Source: CAZBGQ01 sp964491515 (GTDB taxonomy: Bacteria; Patescibacteriota; Gracilibacteria; UBA1369; UBA12473). From it: a stretch of 64,000 nt of DNA. A model generated the notes under the pieces. The model made no database searches. It was not told where the DNA came from and worked only from the letters and a program-made list of their open reading frames with translations. The position numbers were made by a program, and so were the translations under genes. Location: NCBI GenBank assembly GCA_964491515.1, contig CAZBGQ010000004.1, forward strand, positions 19,812 through 83,811, read 5' to 3'. Every line of letters begins with the position of its first letter. Position 1 is the first letter of the stretch. Of the stretch, positions 9,101 through 18,036 are shown piece by piece.

Positions 9101-10048
9101 ATGAAGTATATTATTACCGGTGGAGCGGGATTCATTGGCTCTCATATTGTCGAAGCATTAGTCAGAGGAGGCGATAGCGTAGTGGTTGTTGATGACTTTT
9201 CAACAGGAAAGCATGAAAATTTAGCTCCATGGAAAAATGAAATTGAAATTGTCGAGGGAAGTATCGAAAACTTAGAGCTTCTTTCTCGTGCTTTTAAAGG
9301 GGCAGATTATGTGCTTCATCAAGCGGCCCTGCCCTCGGTTCCTAGATCCATAAAGCTGCCACTTGCAACGCATAATATTAATATGACCGGAACTTTAAAT
9401 GTGTTATTAGCAGCAAGAGACAATGGTGTTAAAAGGGTTGTTTGTGCAAGTTCCTCCTCTGTATATGGAAATCAAAAAGAGGATCAAGCGAAGATAGAAT
9501 CTATGCGTACGCAGGCGTTATCCCCTTATGCTTTGACTAAGTTGGGAGGAGAGGAATACGCGCGTATTTTTTATGAAATGTACGGATTGGAAACGGTAAG
9601 CCTTAGATATTTTAATGTATTTGGGCCACGCCAGGATCCTGCGTCTGCTTATGCAGCAGTGATTCCTAAGTTTATTCATGCGGCGCTTACGAATTCTCCA
9701 GCTACTATTCATGGGGATGGGATGCAAAGTCGAGATTTTACCTACGTGACCAATAATGTGTCAGCGAATTTGCTAGCATGTACTGCGCCCGCAGAAAAAG
9801 TAGCGGGAAAAGTATTCAATATTGCCGCGGGTGATAACATCACTCTTTTGGATTTGCTCAGTGGGATAGAAAAAAATATGGGAGTTTCTATCGAGAAAGT
9901 TTTTGAAAACCCACGGGAGGGAGATATCCATTTTTCTCAGGCCGATATTACGAAAGCCACCAAAGCACTGAATTACAAGGTCGATGTAGCTTTTGAGGAG
10001 GGGCTTATGCGGACAATTGAGTGGTTTGAAATGGATAAAGATAAATAG
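9101..10048 (+). CDS. NAD-dependent UDP-sugar 4-epimerase, WbpP-like
   Basis: A 315-residue extended SDR enzyme: NAD motif GGAGFIGSH (7-15), Ser117-Ser120 in ASSSSVYG, catalytic Tyr143-x3-Lys147. The block HQAALPSVPRSI (73-84) is typical of the WbpP/Gne group that interconverts UDP-GlcNAc and UDP-GalNAc, more than of GalE acting on UDP-Glc. A WbpO/TviB-like dehydrogenase 3.3 kb downstream would oxidise its product to UDP-GalNAcA, mirroring the known WbpP-WbpO pair. Substrate choice is inferred from motif and context; a UDP-glucose or UDP-glucuronate 4-epimerase remains possible. Confidence 0.82.
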   Translation: MKYIITGGAGFIGSHIVEALVRGGDSVVVVDDFSTGKHENLAPWKNEIEIVEGSIENLELLSRAFKGADYVLHQAALPSVPRSIKLPLATHNINMTGTLNVLLAARDNGVKRVVCASSSSVYGNQKEDQAKIESMRTQALSPYALTKLGGEEYARIFYEMYGLETVSLRYFNVFGPRQDPASAYAAVIPKFIHAALTNSPATIHGDGMQSRDFTYVTNNVSANLLACTAPAEKVAGKVFNIAAGDNITLLDLLSGIEKNMGVSIEKVFENPREGDIHFSQADITKATKALNYKVDVAFEEGLMRTIEWFEMDKDK

Positions 10049-10052
10049 AATT

Positions 10053-12596
10053 ATGAAATTTTTAAGACAAGCCATTCTCATTTTGGTTCTGAGTAATTTA
10101 TGGAATGGGGTGGGTCACGTATTGGCAAGTGAAATGGAAACGGTTACCTCTCCTCTGGGGGTATATTTAGAGGCCAAGGATTATAGAGTTGAAACTTTTC
10201 CCTGTGAAAATTTAATCCCTTTAGATACATCTCTTGATGAGGATGAGGAGACAGGTCCTACTTGCCTGATTGAGGGAAATAGCGACGTTAATGAGGAGAG
10301 TTTTTATTTGTTTGAGAAAAGTTTCCAGGAGGGGCAAGACATGTTGATTTCAGGGCAACGGGAAGTATTAGACTTTTTTGGAGTTGATTTCTATGAAGAT
10401 GATATAAAAAAGGGGGTTCAAATTGTTTCGGATAAAACAAGTGTGATATTTGTTGATGATTCTGTGGGTAAAAAAGAGTTCAGTCAGTGTATTAGTCAGG
10501 AGCTTATTTATACTAATGAAGAAGTTGGCCCGATGGCGGCACAATGGCTTTGCCTTCAAGGTGAAAGCGATAATTTGCAAAAAATCACATTCATGAGCCC
10601 CGATGTGATGTTGCTTTTAGATGCACAAAGAGATGGTATTTTTGAGGAGATTCGGCGGTCAGGGGGGAGCATAGAAGAAGGTGAATATATAGCTGAAGTA
10701 TTAGGCGAAAATAATTCCTGGGGTAAGGTGATTACGATTGTGGGCGGTGCCATTTGTTTATTTTGGATTGTTTTTATTATTCAAAAATTGATTGAGGTTA
10801 AAAAAAGAAAACCAGAAGTATTAGTTAAAATTTTTAGCTGGATATTGTTGATATGCACATTAAACATGGTGACACTTTATATGTTGGGAGTTTTACCAAG
10901 CGGGGCGTTTAGTATCTATATTGTGATTTACATATTGGCCAGCATGGCATTAGTTAGGGGGTGGAGAATGATTTCCACTGGATCAATTTTGGGGAAATGG
11001 TTGCATGGAAGCGATAAAGAGTTTTTGCTAAGAAAGTGGGCCTTTCGCTTATTGAGTATCTGCGGCGTAGTTTGGTTGTATACATTTTTCTTATGGCCAG
11101 AACAACAATCGATTCCAGTAATGGGTTTTTTGATTGCAGTCACTGTGCTTGTAATTACAGAGGGAGAGATTAGGGAGGATAATGAAAATTATAGAAAATT
11201 TATTCTTTCAGCTTTTAAGTGGCTTCCCGTTATTTTTATAGTTTTTGCAATGTGGAATAACTTTAATGTGAAGAACGAGCAAACTTGGAGGGCGGAGGAT
11301 GTAGGCTTGAAACAAGGTGTGGAACTATCAAATATGTCTGAGGGCTCATTAGACGGACGGAGTAGTAATAATGGAATAATTCTAAGTGAGCCAACACTTA
11401 TTACGGTTAAAAATCCTAGCAGGATAATAGGGAAAAGCTTTGAGCATGCAACTATTTATGCCAAGGTCCAAAGTAATCAGGTGTTGAACTTGATAGATGA
11501 TAATGGGAAAGCTTTTCAGGAAGACTCAGTTTTTACTATTCCAGATCAGGAAGAGTACAGTTTGATTGCAAGGCATAAGGTCAGTGGATTAGCATTTTAC
11601 AGAGAAAAATCATCACCACTTATTAAGATCTCACAGGAGGAAACAATACAGGAAATTTTAGATAATAAATTTGAGGAAAATAATGTTTTGAGTGATCTGT
11701 CCCAATCGGCTGGGGGGAGTAATCTCAAGAAAACTTTTGGTTTTATTGAACCGGAAGTCGAACCGGAAACGGAAGACGAAGAGAGCATTGATGAACCTAT
11801 TGTAACGACAGGAAGTGTTTGGGATATCCCATTAAAGGGCGGAAAAGGTTATAGTTTTTTTATTGAAGCAGGAAAAGATCCGCTGAGTCTAGATTTAGAT
11901 CTAACTAAATTTGAAAGCAATACAATTGAAGATGAATTTATCGAGATTAGTATCTTTAATGATAAAGGTGTAAATGAAAAATTTTATAATATAAAAATAG
12001 ATCAAGCCCAATTACAGGAGATTCATATTGAAGATTTATTGAGGCCAGGTATCTATCGGGTTCAAATTAATGGTATATCGGATTCACCGATTGATGATCA
12101 GAAGTACGTAAGAACTAATCATAGGATTGATAGAATCGAAAGCAATAGTCCTATCCTGATTTTTCATGTTAAGGATATGGAAATGTTGGGAGCAGGGGAC
12201 ATTACCTTCTATGATGTAGGTGATCAAACTGTTATTAAGAAAGATGGTACAGAGAGGAGGAATTATAGTAAAAAAACACTTGAGACGGTTAGTTTCCCTG
12301 AGGAGGGAGGTAGAATTCATTCGGACTCACCATTGTTGATTGCTTCTTCTCCTGAAAGGTGGCGTTCGCCTTTTTCTGTGAATAAAATTAGAAATATAAG
12401 AAACACTACACAATATATCTTAGTGAAGGATGGTGCTTTGGGGACTATTACACAAAGTGAAGAAGGGCTAGTTTTCGAGAAAACATTCGAAATCCCTAGG
12501 AGTTTTGGGAATCTTCGTTGGAAGTTGATGATTGGTGATGGGCAGGAAGGGGCTGGGTTTTATGAAATCAAAGAAATTAAGATAAAATTTTCATAA
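10053..12596 (+). CDS. Large membrane protein of unknown function
   Basis: 847 residues, family not recognised. The ATG at 10053 begins a signal peptide or anchor (residues 1-25); a possible upstream start would lie inside the preceding epimerase gene. After an acidic exported domain (~30-225) come about six membrane segments (roughly 230-415), and then a large C-terminal beta-rich domain (~430-847) containing an acidic hinge with repeated Pro-Glu. The N-terminal domain has four Cys, which could pair outside the cell. It lies 4 bp after the WbpP-like gene and 1 bp before the next membrane gene, so it is embedded in the glycan operon. An assembly or export role is plausible but unproven. Confidence 0.75.
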   Translation: MKFLRQAILILVLSNLWNGVGHVLASEMETVTSPLGVYLEAKDYRVETFPCENLIPLDTSLDEDEETGPTCLIEGNSDVNEESFYLFEKSFQEGQDMLISGQREVLDFFGVDFYEDDIKKGVQIVSDKTSVIFVDDSVGKKEFSQCISQELIYTNEEVGPMAAQWLCLQGESDNLQKITFMSPDVMLLLDAQRDGIFEEIRRSGGSIEEGEYIAEVLGENNSWGKVITIVGGAICLFWIVFIIQKLIEVKKRKPEVLVKIFSWILLICTLNMVTLYMLGVLPSGAFSIYIVIYILASMALVRGWRMISTGSILGKWLHGSDKEFLLRKWAFRLLSICGVVWLYTFFLWPEQQSIPVMGFLIAVTVLVITEGEIREDNENYRKFILSAFKWLPVIFIVFAMWNNFNVKNEQTWRAEDVGLKQGVELSNMSEGSLDGRSSNNGIILSEPTLITVKNPSRIIGKSFEHATIYAKVQSNQVLNLIDDNGKAFQEDSVFTIPDQEEYSLIARHKVSGLAFYREKSSPLIKISQEETIQEILDNKFEENNVLSDLSQSAGGSNLKKTFGFIEPEVEPETEDEESIDEPIVTTGSVWDIPLKGGKGYSFFIEAGKDPLSLDLDLTKFESNTIEDEFIEISIFNDKGVNEKFYNIKIDQAQLQEIHIEDLLRPGIYRVQINGISDSPIDDQKYVRTNHRIDRIESNSPILIFHVKDMEMLGAGDITFYDVGDQTVIKKDGTERRNYSKKTLETVSFPEEGGRIHSDSPLLIASSPERWRSPFSVNKIRNIRNTTQYILVKDGALGTITQSEEGLVFEKTFEIPRSFGNLRWKLMIGDGQEGAGFYEIKEIKIKFS

Positions 12597-12597
12597 T

Positions 12598-12969
12598 ATG
12601 AAATCATTTTTTAGTGAATATATAGAGCGAGGGGCCTACAGTCTTCTGTTAACATCATTGATCGCATTTTTAATGCAATCAATGGCACCTTCTTTGGGTT
12701 GGGCTATCTTAGTAGGGATCGCAGCCACTGTTGGCAATGGAGTGGTATTTAAAGAAGGTTTAAGGAAGTTAAAGTTTCCTTATTTAGAAGGTTTAGCCCT
12801 TAATGATAGGTATTTACTATGGCTAGGGGGCTTGTCAATCGTGACAGGGGGGATTATGGTAAAGGTATTTATGTATCTCACAAAAGTTGAGTATGCAATC
12901 TTGTTGGGGCTACTAAGTGGGATCGCTTCATTTTTATGTTTGATTATTTTATATTATGAAAAAGATTGA
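12598..12969 (+). CDS. Small membrane protein, unknown function
   Basis: 123 residues with four predicted membrane helices (about 13-30, 33-50, 72-92 and 97-118) and a short charged tail. I recognise no family. It starts one base after the stop of the large membrane protein and overlaps the next gene by 14 bp, so all three are translationally linked. Such a chain of membrane genes inside a sugar operon suggests subunits of one surface complex. Confidence 0.7.
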   Translation: MKSFFSEYIERGAYSLLLTSLIAFLMQSMAPSLGWAILVGIAATVGNGVVFKEGLRKLKFPYLEGLALNDRYLLWLGGLSIVTGGIMVKVFMYLTKVEYAILLGLLSGIASFLCLIILYYEKD

Positions 12970-13324
12970 TTGGAAATCAGCGAATAAGAAAATAGCAATT
13001 CCAATAGGGTTGGCCTTGGTTGCATTGCTAGTAGCAACATTATTGAAATTTGATTATATTTTAGTATTGAAAGGGGCGATTGGTATCCCACTCCTTGCTA
13101 TTTTGCCAGGGTGGATATGGATTGGCATTCTTTCCCCCAAAACGACAGGAATTATTGAGAAGTTGGCACTGAGTTGGATGTTATCAATAGTATTGGTTGG
13201 TTGGTCAGTTTATGGATTGCGGTATTTAGTTTTTGAAAAAATAACAAATGTGACTATTATTATGGCGCTTACTTTGGTTGTGGGGTTAGGGTTAGTTTTA
13301 CAATTTATCAAAAAAAAGAAATGA
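12956..13324 (+). CDS. Small membrane protein, unknown function
   Basis: 122 residues with four predicted helices (about 14-28, 34-55, 67-88 and 97-116) and lysine-rich ends. It overlaps the preceding small membrane gene by 14 bp and the following dehydrogenase gene by 4 bp (ATGA). No family recognised; the size and helix count match the preceding protein, but I see no clear sequence similarity between them. Confidence 0.7.
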   Translation: MKKIDWKSANKKIAIPIGLALVALLVATLLKFDYILVLKGAIGIPLLAILPGWIWIGILSPKTTGIIEKLALSWMLSIVLVGWSVYGLRYLVFEKITNVTIIMALTLVVGLGLVLQFIKKKK

Positions 13325-14613
13325 ACAATAAGCAACAAGTGATTTGTGTTGTAGGGCTTGGATATGTAGGAATGCCTTTGGCCGTGGCTTTCGGGCGTAC
13401 GGAGCATCCGACATATGGGTACGATATTTCTACGGAGAAAGTGAATTCATTGAAAAACGACATAGATCTTAATAATGAAATAACTGAAGAAGAGCTAAAG
13501 AGTACAACGGTTAATTATAGTGATGAGCCGGAGGTAATTGGACTTGCAGATGTAGTAATAGCGGCCGTCCCAACACCTATCGATAGCGAAAGAAACCCAG
13601 ATTTAACACCCGTTGAAAGCGCGTCACGAACAATTGGTAAGCATATGAAAAAAGGCGTGACAGTCGTCTATGAGTCAACCGTTTATCCTGGCCTAACGGA
13701 GGAAATTTGTGTTCCTATCTTAGAAGAAGAGTCTGGGCTTAAGTTCGGGGAGGATTTTGAAATCGGGTATTCACCGGAAAGAATTAATCCTGGAGATAAA
13801 GAACACACCTTGGAACGAATTAAAAAAATTGTAGCTGGAAGTACTCCAGAAACATTGGAAATGTTAAGTGCGCTTTATGGAGAAGTAGTCCTTGCAGGCA
13901 TCCACGAAGCTCCAAGTATCAAGGTAGCAGAAGCAGCAAAGGTCATTGAAAACGTACAACGTGATTTGAATATTGCGTTGGTGAATGAACTGTCACTTAT
14001 TTTTAAAAAACTAGGGATCAATACTATTGATGTGCTGAAGGCTGCAGAGACAAAATGGAATTTCCATAGTTATCGTCCAGGGTTGGTAGGTGGACATTGT
14101 ATTGGCGTGGATCCTTATTATTTGACCTATAAAGCTCAAAAATCGGGATACGATCCGCAGGTTATATTGGCTGGAAGGAAGATCAACGATAATATGGCAA
14201 GTTGGGTGGTGGACTATTTAGCAAAGGAACTGGGAAAAATGGACCGTCCGCTTGAATCAGCGAAGATATTGATGTTGGGGGTTACATTTAAGGAGAATGT
14301 GGCAGATTTAAGGAATTCAAGAGCCAAGGATATTATTAAAATTTTAAAGGAGAGAGGGGCAGAGGTGTTTGGCTACGACCCATTATTAAGTAAGGAATCT
14401 ATTGAAAGCAATTTCAGTGTGCCTGTCTTCGAAAACGTAGAGGAGCGTGAAGTATTTGATGGAATGATCTTATTTTCTCCTCATGACGAAATCGTTGATA
14501 ACGTAGAAGATTTAATCAGATGGGGGAAATCCCCTGTAGCTTTTGTTGATGTGAAATCTAAGGTGCGAGATAAATTAGAAAAAAAAGAAGCTATTTTTTA
14601 TGAAACATTATAA
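13321..14613 (+). CDS. UDP-N-acetylhexosamine 6-dehydrogenase, WbpO/TviB-like
   Basis: A 430-residue NAD-dependent nucleotide-sugar dehydrogenase. It has GLGYVGMPLA (12-21), the motif VPTPID (83-88), GYSPERINPGD (149-159) and catalytic Cys260 in GLVGGHCIGVDPYYL. That last block is characteristic of enzymes oxidising UDP-GlcNAc or UDP-GalNAc (WbpO, TviB) rather than UDP-glucose, and differs clearly from the ugd in this window. Paired with the WbpP-like epimerase it should give UDP-GalNAcA. It overlaps the previous gene by 4 bp. Its stop codon touches the stop of the convergent glycosyltransferase gene, with no terminator between. Confidence 0.88.
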   Translation: MNNKQQVICVVGLGYVGMPLAVAFGRTEHPTYGYDISTEKVNSLKNDIDLNNEITEEELKSTTVNYSDEPEVIGLADVVIAAVPTPIDSERNPDLTPVESASRTIGKHMKKGVTVVYESTVYPGLTEEICVPILEEESGLKFGEDFEIGYSPERINPGDKEHTLERIKKIVAGSTPETLEMLSALYGEVVLAGIHEAPSIKVAEAAKVIENVQRDLNIALVNELSLIFKKLGINTIDVLKAAETKWNFHSYRPGLVGGHCIGVDPYYLTYKAQKSGYDPQVILAGRKINDNMASWVVDYLAKELGKMDRPLESAKILMLGVTFKENVADLRNSRAKDIIKILKERGAEVFGYDPLLSKESIESNFSVPVFENVEEREVFDGMILFSPHDEIVDNVEDLIRWGKSPVAFVDVKSKVRDKLEKKEAIFYETL

Positions 14614-15528
14614 TTAGACTAATCGTTGGGCAATTTTTGTAGCAAGGTGAAAAGGCCAGCGGCCCAGGTAGGAGGTAAAAATAAGGCCATAGGTCTTTAG
14701 GCTTGGGGCATTTTGGGTCGCAAGCTTTAAGGCTTTGCGGCCTTCTACTTTGTTTCCAGAAAGAAAATATAAGTGAGCCATAACACATAGATAGTGTGCA
14801 TATAATTTGGGGTTCACCCGTCTCATGTCTGTCCCAAAGGCATCTAAAAATTTCTTATAAGAACGAGCTCTTGGTTCTGCCCACTCCGGTTTCATGAGTT
14901 GGCGTGTTTGGCGGTTATTATTATCAGCTTCATAAATTCGGACCACCGTATTGTGAATCAATATTTTGTATTTCTGAAAGAGCTTAAGCCAAAAATATTT
15001 TTCAAAAGCAACCATGTCTTCGGGAAACATTTCATCGGCAAACACTTTTCTTCGAACCATTGCTAGGAATTCTCCTTTCAAGGTTAACTCCCCCACCCAT
15101 TCATCATAGGATACAATGCCTTTTTTTTTATGGAAATGTGATTTCATTTTCCCGCTAGCTCGATCTTTTGTCCCGTAAAAGATTAGTGCAACGTCTTCAC
15201 TTAATTCCGAAATATCCCTTTTCATTACCTCAAAGGCATTTTCAGTGAGCTTATCGTCACTGTCTAATAATACAAGCCATTCTCCAGTGGCCATCTCTAT
15301 GGCACGGTTTCGAGAAAAGTTAACCCCCCTATTTTTTGGGTCTCGACCTATTTTAATCCTTTTGTCTCCGATTGAGCGTACGACATCAGCCGTACCATCG
15401 GTGCTCCCATCGTCAAAAACAATAATCTCAAAATTCGATTCCTTTTGTCTTAATGCACTACGTATTGAATCTTTTATGCAATACGCACGATTGAAGGCCG
15501 GCATTATTACGCTAAATAAGGGAGGCAT
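14614..15528 (-). CDS. Family 2 glycosyltransferase
   Basis: 304 residues with a GT-A fold: N-terminal nucleotide-binding strand VIMPAFNRAY, DDGSTDGT (~36-43) and the metal-binding LLDSDD (~92-97). The C-terminal third is basic and without membrane helices, so it should act at the inner face of the membrane on a lipid-linked acceptor. It is the only minus-strand gene in this part of the locus and converges with the WbpO-like gene stop to stop. Donor and acceptor cannot be told from sequence. Confidence 0.88.
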   Translation of the reverse strand: MPPLFSVIMPAFNRAYCIKDSIRSALRQKESNFEIIVFDDGSTDGTADVVRSIGDKRIKIGRDPKNRGVNFSRNRAIEMATGEWLVLLDSDDKLTENAFEVMKRDISELSEDVALIFYGTKDRASGKMKSHFHKKKGIVSYDEWVGELTLKGEFLAMVRRKVFADEMFPEDMVAFEKYFWLKLFQKYKILIHNTVVRIYEADNNNRQTRQLMKPEWAEPRARSYKKFLDAFGTDMRRVNPKLYAHYLCVMAHLYFLSGNKVEGRKALKLATQNAPSLKTYGLIFTSYLGRWPFHLATKIAQRLV

Positions 15529-15684
15529 AGAATATGATTATAATTCTTAATTTATTTTAAGCTAAGGCGAAAGGAAGTGGAATAGCTTCTTTATAGTACA
15601 TGGTATTGATGGAATTCGAAATTTGCAGGAGTGGCACCTTCCGAGTATGATTTGTATTATACTAAATAAATATTACAATTTCTT

Positions 15685-17127
15685 GTGAAATCAGTATTCC
15701 GCACCATTGTTCATAATAGTTTTTTCCGTACCCTTATTGAGGGGACAAAGGCAATAAGCGGAATTATTCTAGTGGTATTTCTCGCGCGAACTATTGGTCC
15801 TGAGCAGTATGGACGACTTGCTTTTGCTTTTGCGATAACCGGTCTTGCTTCTATTGTTATGAATCTTGGATTTCCTCTTACTTTTGTAAGAGATGGTGCA
15901 CGAGATATAAATTTTTTACGCAAGAATCTTGCCACTGCACTTCTATTTCAACTAATTGCCGCTTTCCTATTATTCATTACGCTGAGTGGAGCTTTGATGG
16001 TTTCTCCTCTGTTGCGCCAAGATACGTTTCTGCTGGTTGTGGCTCTTTTTTATACAATGTTTGGTATTATTACAAATTTTCTCTATAGCTCTTTTCAGGC
16101 CACTCATAGAATGCATCTAGAGGCTATTGCTGTAGGCGCTCAGCACCTTTCGCTGATTGTTTTTGTGCTCTTCTTTATTTTTTCCATTGGGACAACGGAG
16201 GCTATTATGGTGGGGTATCTGGGGTCAAGTCTTTTGGGATTCGTGATCACACTCTTCTTGGTAAGGAGATATCTTTTTTCCTGGGTATGGAAAATTAATT
16301 GGAGTACGGGAAGGGCATTACTTGCTAAGTCGTGGCCACTTATGGCGGGTAGCGCCCTGAGTACTATTTATTTCTCCCTTGACTCTGTTATGTTGCAATT
16401 TTTTGAGGGAAGTGAAGCGGTGGGAATCTATAGTGCTATGTATAAAATCATTTTTGCATTCTATTTATTCGCCACGCTCTATGGGACTAGTATTTTCCCT
16501 GTCCTCTCCCAGCTTTTTACGCAAGCACGCTCTCAGTTCATGAATCTCTATTGTCGGTCAGTGCAGATGATGGCAAGTTTGGGTTTGCTGATTGGGCTGT
16601 TGATTACACTATTTGCTAAGCCTATCATTCAGCTGTTTTTTGGTAAGGAGTACCTGGCGGGTACTTTGACCTTACAAATTTCTATTTGGTCAATCATGAT
16701 TTTCTTGGTTGGGCTGATTTTATATGACACATTGATAGTGGCTGGAAAGCAAAAAGAGCTGCTTTGGAGTGTATTAGCTAGCACGCTACTAAATGCGATT
16801 TTTAATATAATTCTTATTCCCGTCTGGGGGATGGTCGGAGCGGCTATAGCAACGGTAATTGCCCAGGCTGTGCAGTTGTTATTTAATGCGTATCTCTTAA
16901 GAAAAATCATATCTTCAAATTTCTTCCAGATTGTCGCAAAGCCATTACTAATTGCAATTAGCTGTATCTTCTTGTTTTTCTTGCTATCTATGCCCTTTGG
17001 CTTATTGGGGGCTACCTCCTTATCTGTATTAGTATATATTATACTGTTATTTCTTAGCGGGATTGTACGTAAACAGGAAATTCATCATATGGTGCAAATT
17101 TTAATGAAAAGGACGAAATTGATTTAA
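15685..17127 (+). CDS. Wzx-like polysaccharide flippase
   Basis: 480 residues with about 12-14 membrane helices spread over the whole length, and the MATE/MOP-superfamily polysaccharide-transporter opening FLARTIGPEQYGRLAFAFAI near residues 31-50. Such proteins flip undecaprenyl-linked repeat units across the membrane. The start is a GTG; no ATG is available before the conserved N-terminus. It is the only flippase of this type in the window and pairs functionally with the initiating transferase at 52.0 kb and the ligase/polymerase at 53.4 kb. Confidence 0.88.
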   Translation: MKSVFRTIVHNSFFRTLIEGTKAISGIILVVFLARTIGPEQYGRLAFAFAITGLASIVMNLGFPLTFVRDGARDINFLRKNLATALLFQLIAAFLLFITLSGALMVSPLLRQDTFLLVVALFYTMFGIITNFLYSSFQATHRMHLEAIAVGAQHLSLIVFVLFFIFSIGTTEAIMVGYLGSSLLGFVITLFLVRRYLFSWVWKINWSTGRALLAKSWPLMAGSALSTIYFSLDSVMLQFFEGSEAVGIYSAMYKIIFAFYLFATLYGTSIFPVLSQLFTQARSQFMNLYCRSVQMMASLGLLIGLLITLFAKPIIQLFFGKEYLAGTLTLQISIWSIMIFLVGLILYDTLIVAGKQKELLWSVLASTLLNAIFNIILIPVWGMVGAAIATVIAQAVQLLFNAYLLRKIISSNFFQIVAKPLLIAISCIFLFFLLSMPFGLLGATSLSVLVYIILLFLSGIVRKQEIHHMVQILMKRTKLI

Positions 17128-17160
17128 TATGGTAATGGTGATTTCGTGGCAATGATTCTC

Positions 17161-17189
17161 TTCACCCTGGAGCAAGAACTTGCTATACT
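17161..17189 (+). promoter_or_regulatory. Candidate promoter of the CDP-sugar operon
   Basis: TTCACC (17161-17166), a 17 bp spacer ending in TGC, then TATACT (17184-17189): a four-of-six -35 plus an extended -10. The start point would be near 17196, some 50 nt before rfbF. It fits the 117 bp gap after the flippase gene. Confidence 0.55.
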
Positions 17190-17244
17190 TTTAAGGAAAA
17201 ATTTAGAAAGCTAGTGTCTCTTAATATTTAGAATAAACAACATT

Positions 17245-18021
17245 ATGAAAGTAGTAATACTCTGTGGTGGATTAGGGACGCGACTTAAAGAGGAAACTGA
17301 ATATCGCCCAAAACCAATGGTTCATATCGGACCTTGGCCAATATTGTGGCATATAATGAAGCTTTACGCTCACTTTGGATACAACGAATTTATCCTAGCA
17401 TTGGGGTATAAGGGTGATTTTATTAAAGAGTATTTTAATAATTATGAGCTCATGAATAACGATGTAACGCTCGAGCTTGGGAGGCCTGACAATTTGGTTG
17501 TCCATCAGAAGCATAATGATGTTGGATGGAAAATTACATTGGTGAATACCGGGGAGTCCACGCTTAAGGGTGGACGCTTAAAGCGTGTTGAGAAATATAT
17601 TGATGGGGATGATTTCATGGTGACTTATGGCGATAGTGTGGCAAATGTGGATATAGGTAAGCTTGTTAAATTTCACCATGAGCACGGGAAATTGGCGACT
17701 GTGACAGCAGTAACGCCGGCTTCACGGTTTGGGGAGTTAACGATTAAGGATAATTTAATAGAGAGTTTTGTGGAAAAGCCAAAGGTGGGTTCCGTATTAA
17801 CTAATGGAGGTTATTTTGTGTTTAAGAAGGGAATCCTTAGTCATCTCTCTGAGAAGGAAGATTGCGATTTGGAATATGGAGTTTTGGAGAAAATTGCTGG
17901 TGACTCACAGCTAATGGCATATAAGCATGATGGTTTTTGGGAGTGTATGGATACATTTCGCGACATGGAGTATCTGAATAAGCTTTGGAATGAAGGTAAG
18001 GCTGAGTGGAAAATTTGGTAA
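17245..18021 (+). CDS. rfbF: Glucose-1-phosphate cytidylyltransferase
   Basis: 258 residues, full family length. It makes CDP-glucose from CTP and glucose 1-phosphate, the first step of CDP-linked deoxysugar synthesis. The N-terminal nucleotidyltransferase motif GGLGTRLKEET and RPKPMVHIG (about 8-30) and YGDSVANVD (~128-136, metal-binding Asp) are visible, and the C-terminus has the family's WECMDTFRDM. The CDP-glucose 4,6-dehydratase gene follows after 15 bp, confirming the pathway. Confidence 0.95.
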   Translation: MKVVILCGGLGTRLKEETEYRPKPMVHIGPWPILWHIMKLYAHFGYNEFILALGYKGDFIKEYFNNYELMNNDVTLELGRPDNLVVHQKHNDVGWKITLVNTGESTLKGGRLKRVEKYIDGDDFMVTYGDSVANVDIGKLVKFHHEHGKLATVTAVTPASRFGELTIKDNLIESFVEKPKVGSVLTNGGYFVFKKGILSHLSEKEDCDLEYGVLEKIAGDSQLMAYKHDGFWECMDTFRDMEYLNKLWNEGKAEWKIW

Positions 18022-18036
18022 TGTGACGTATCCTTT

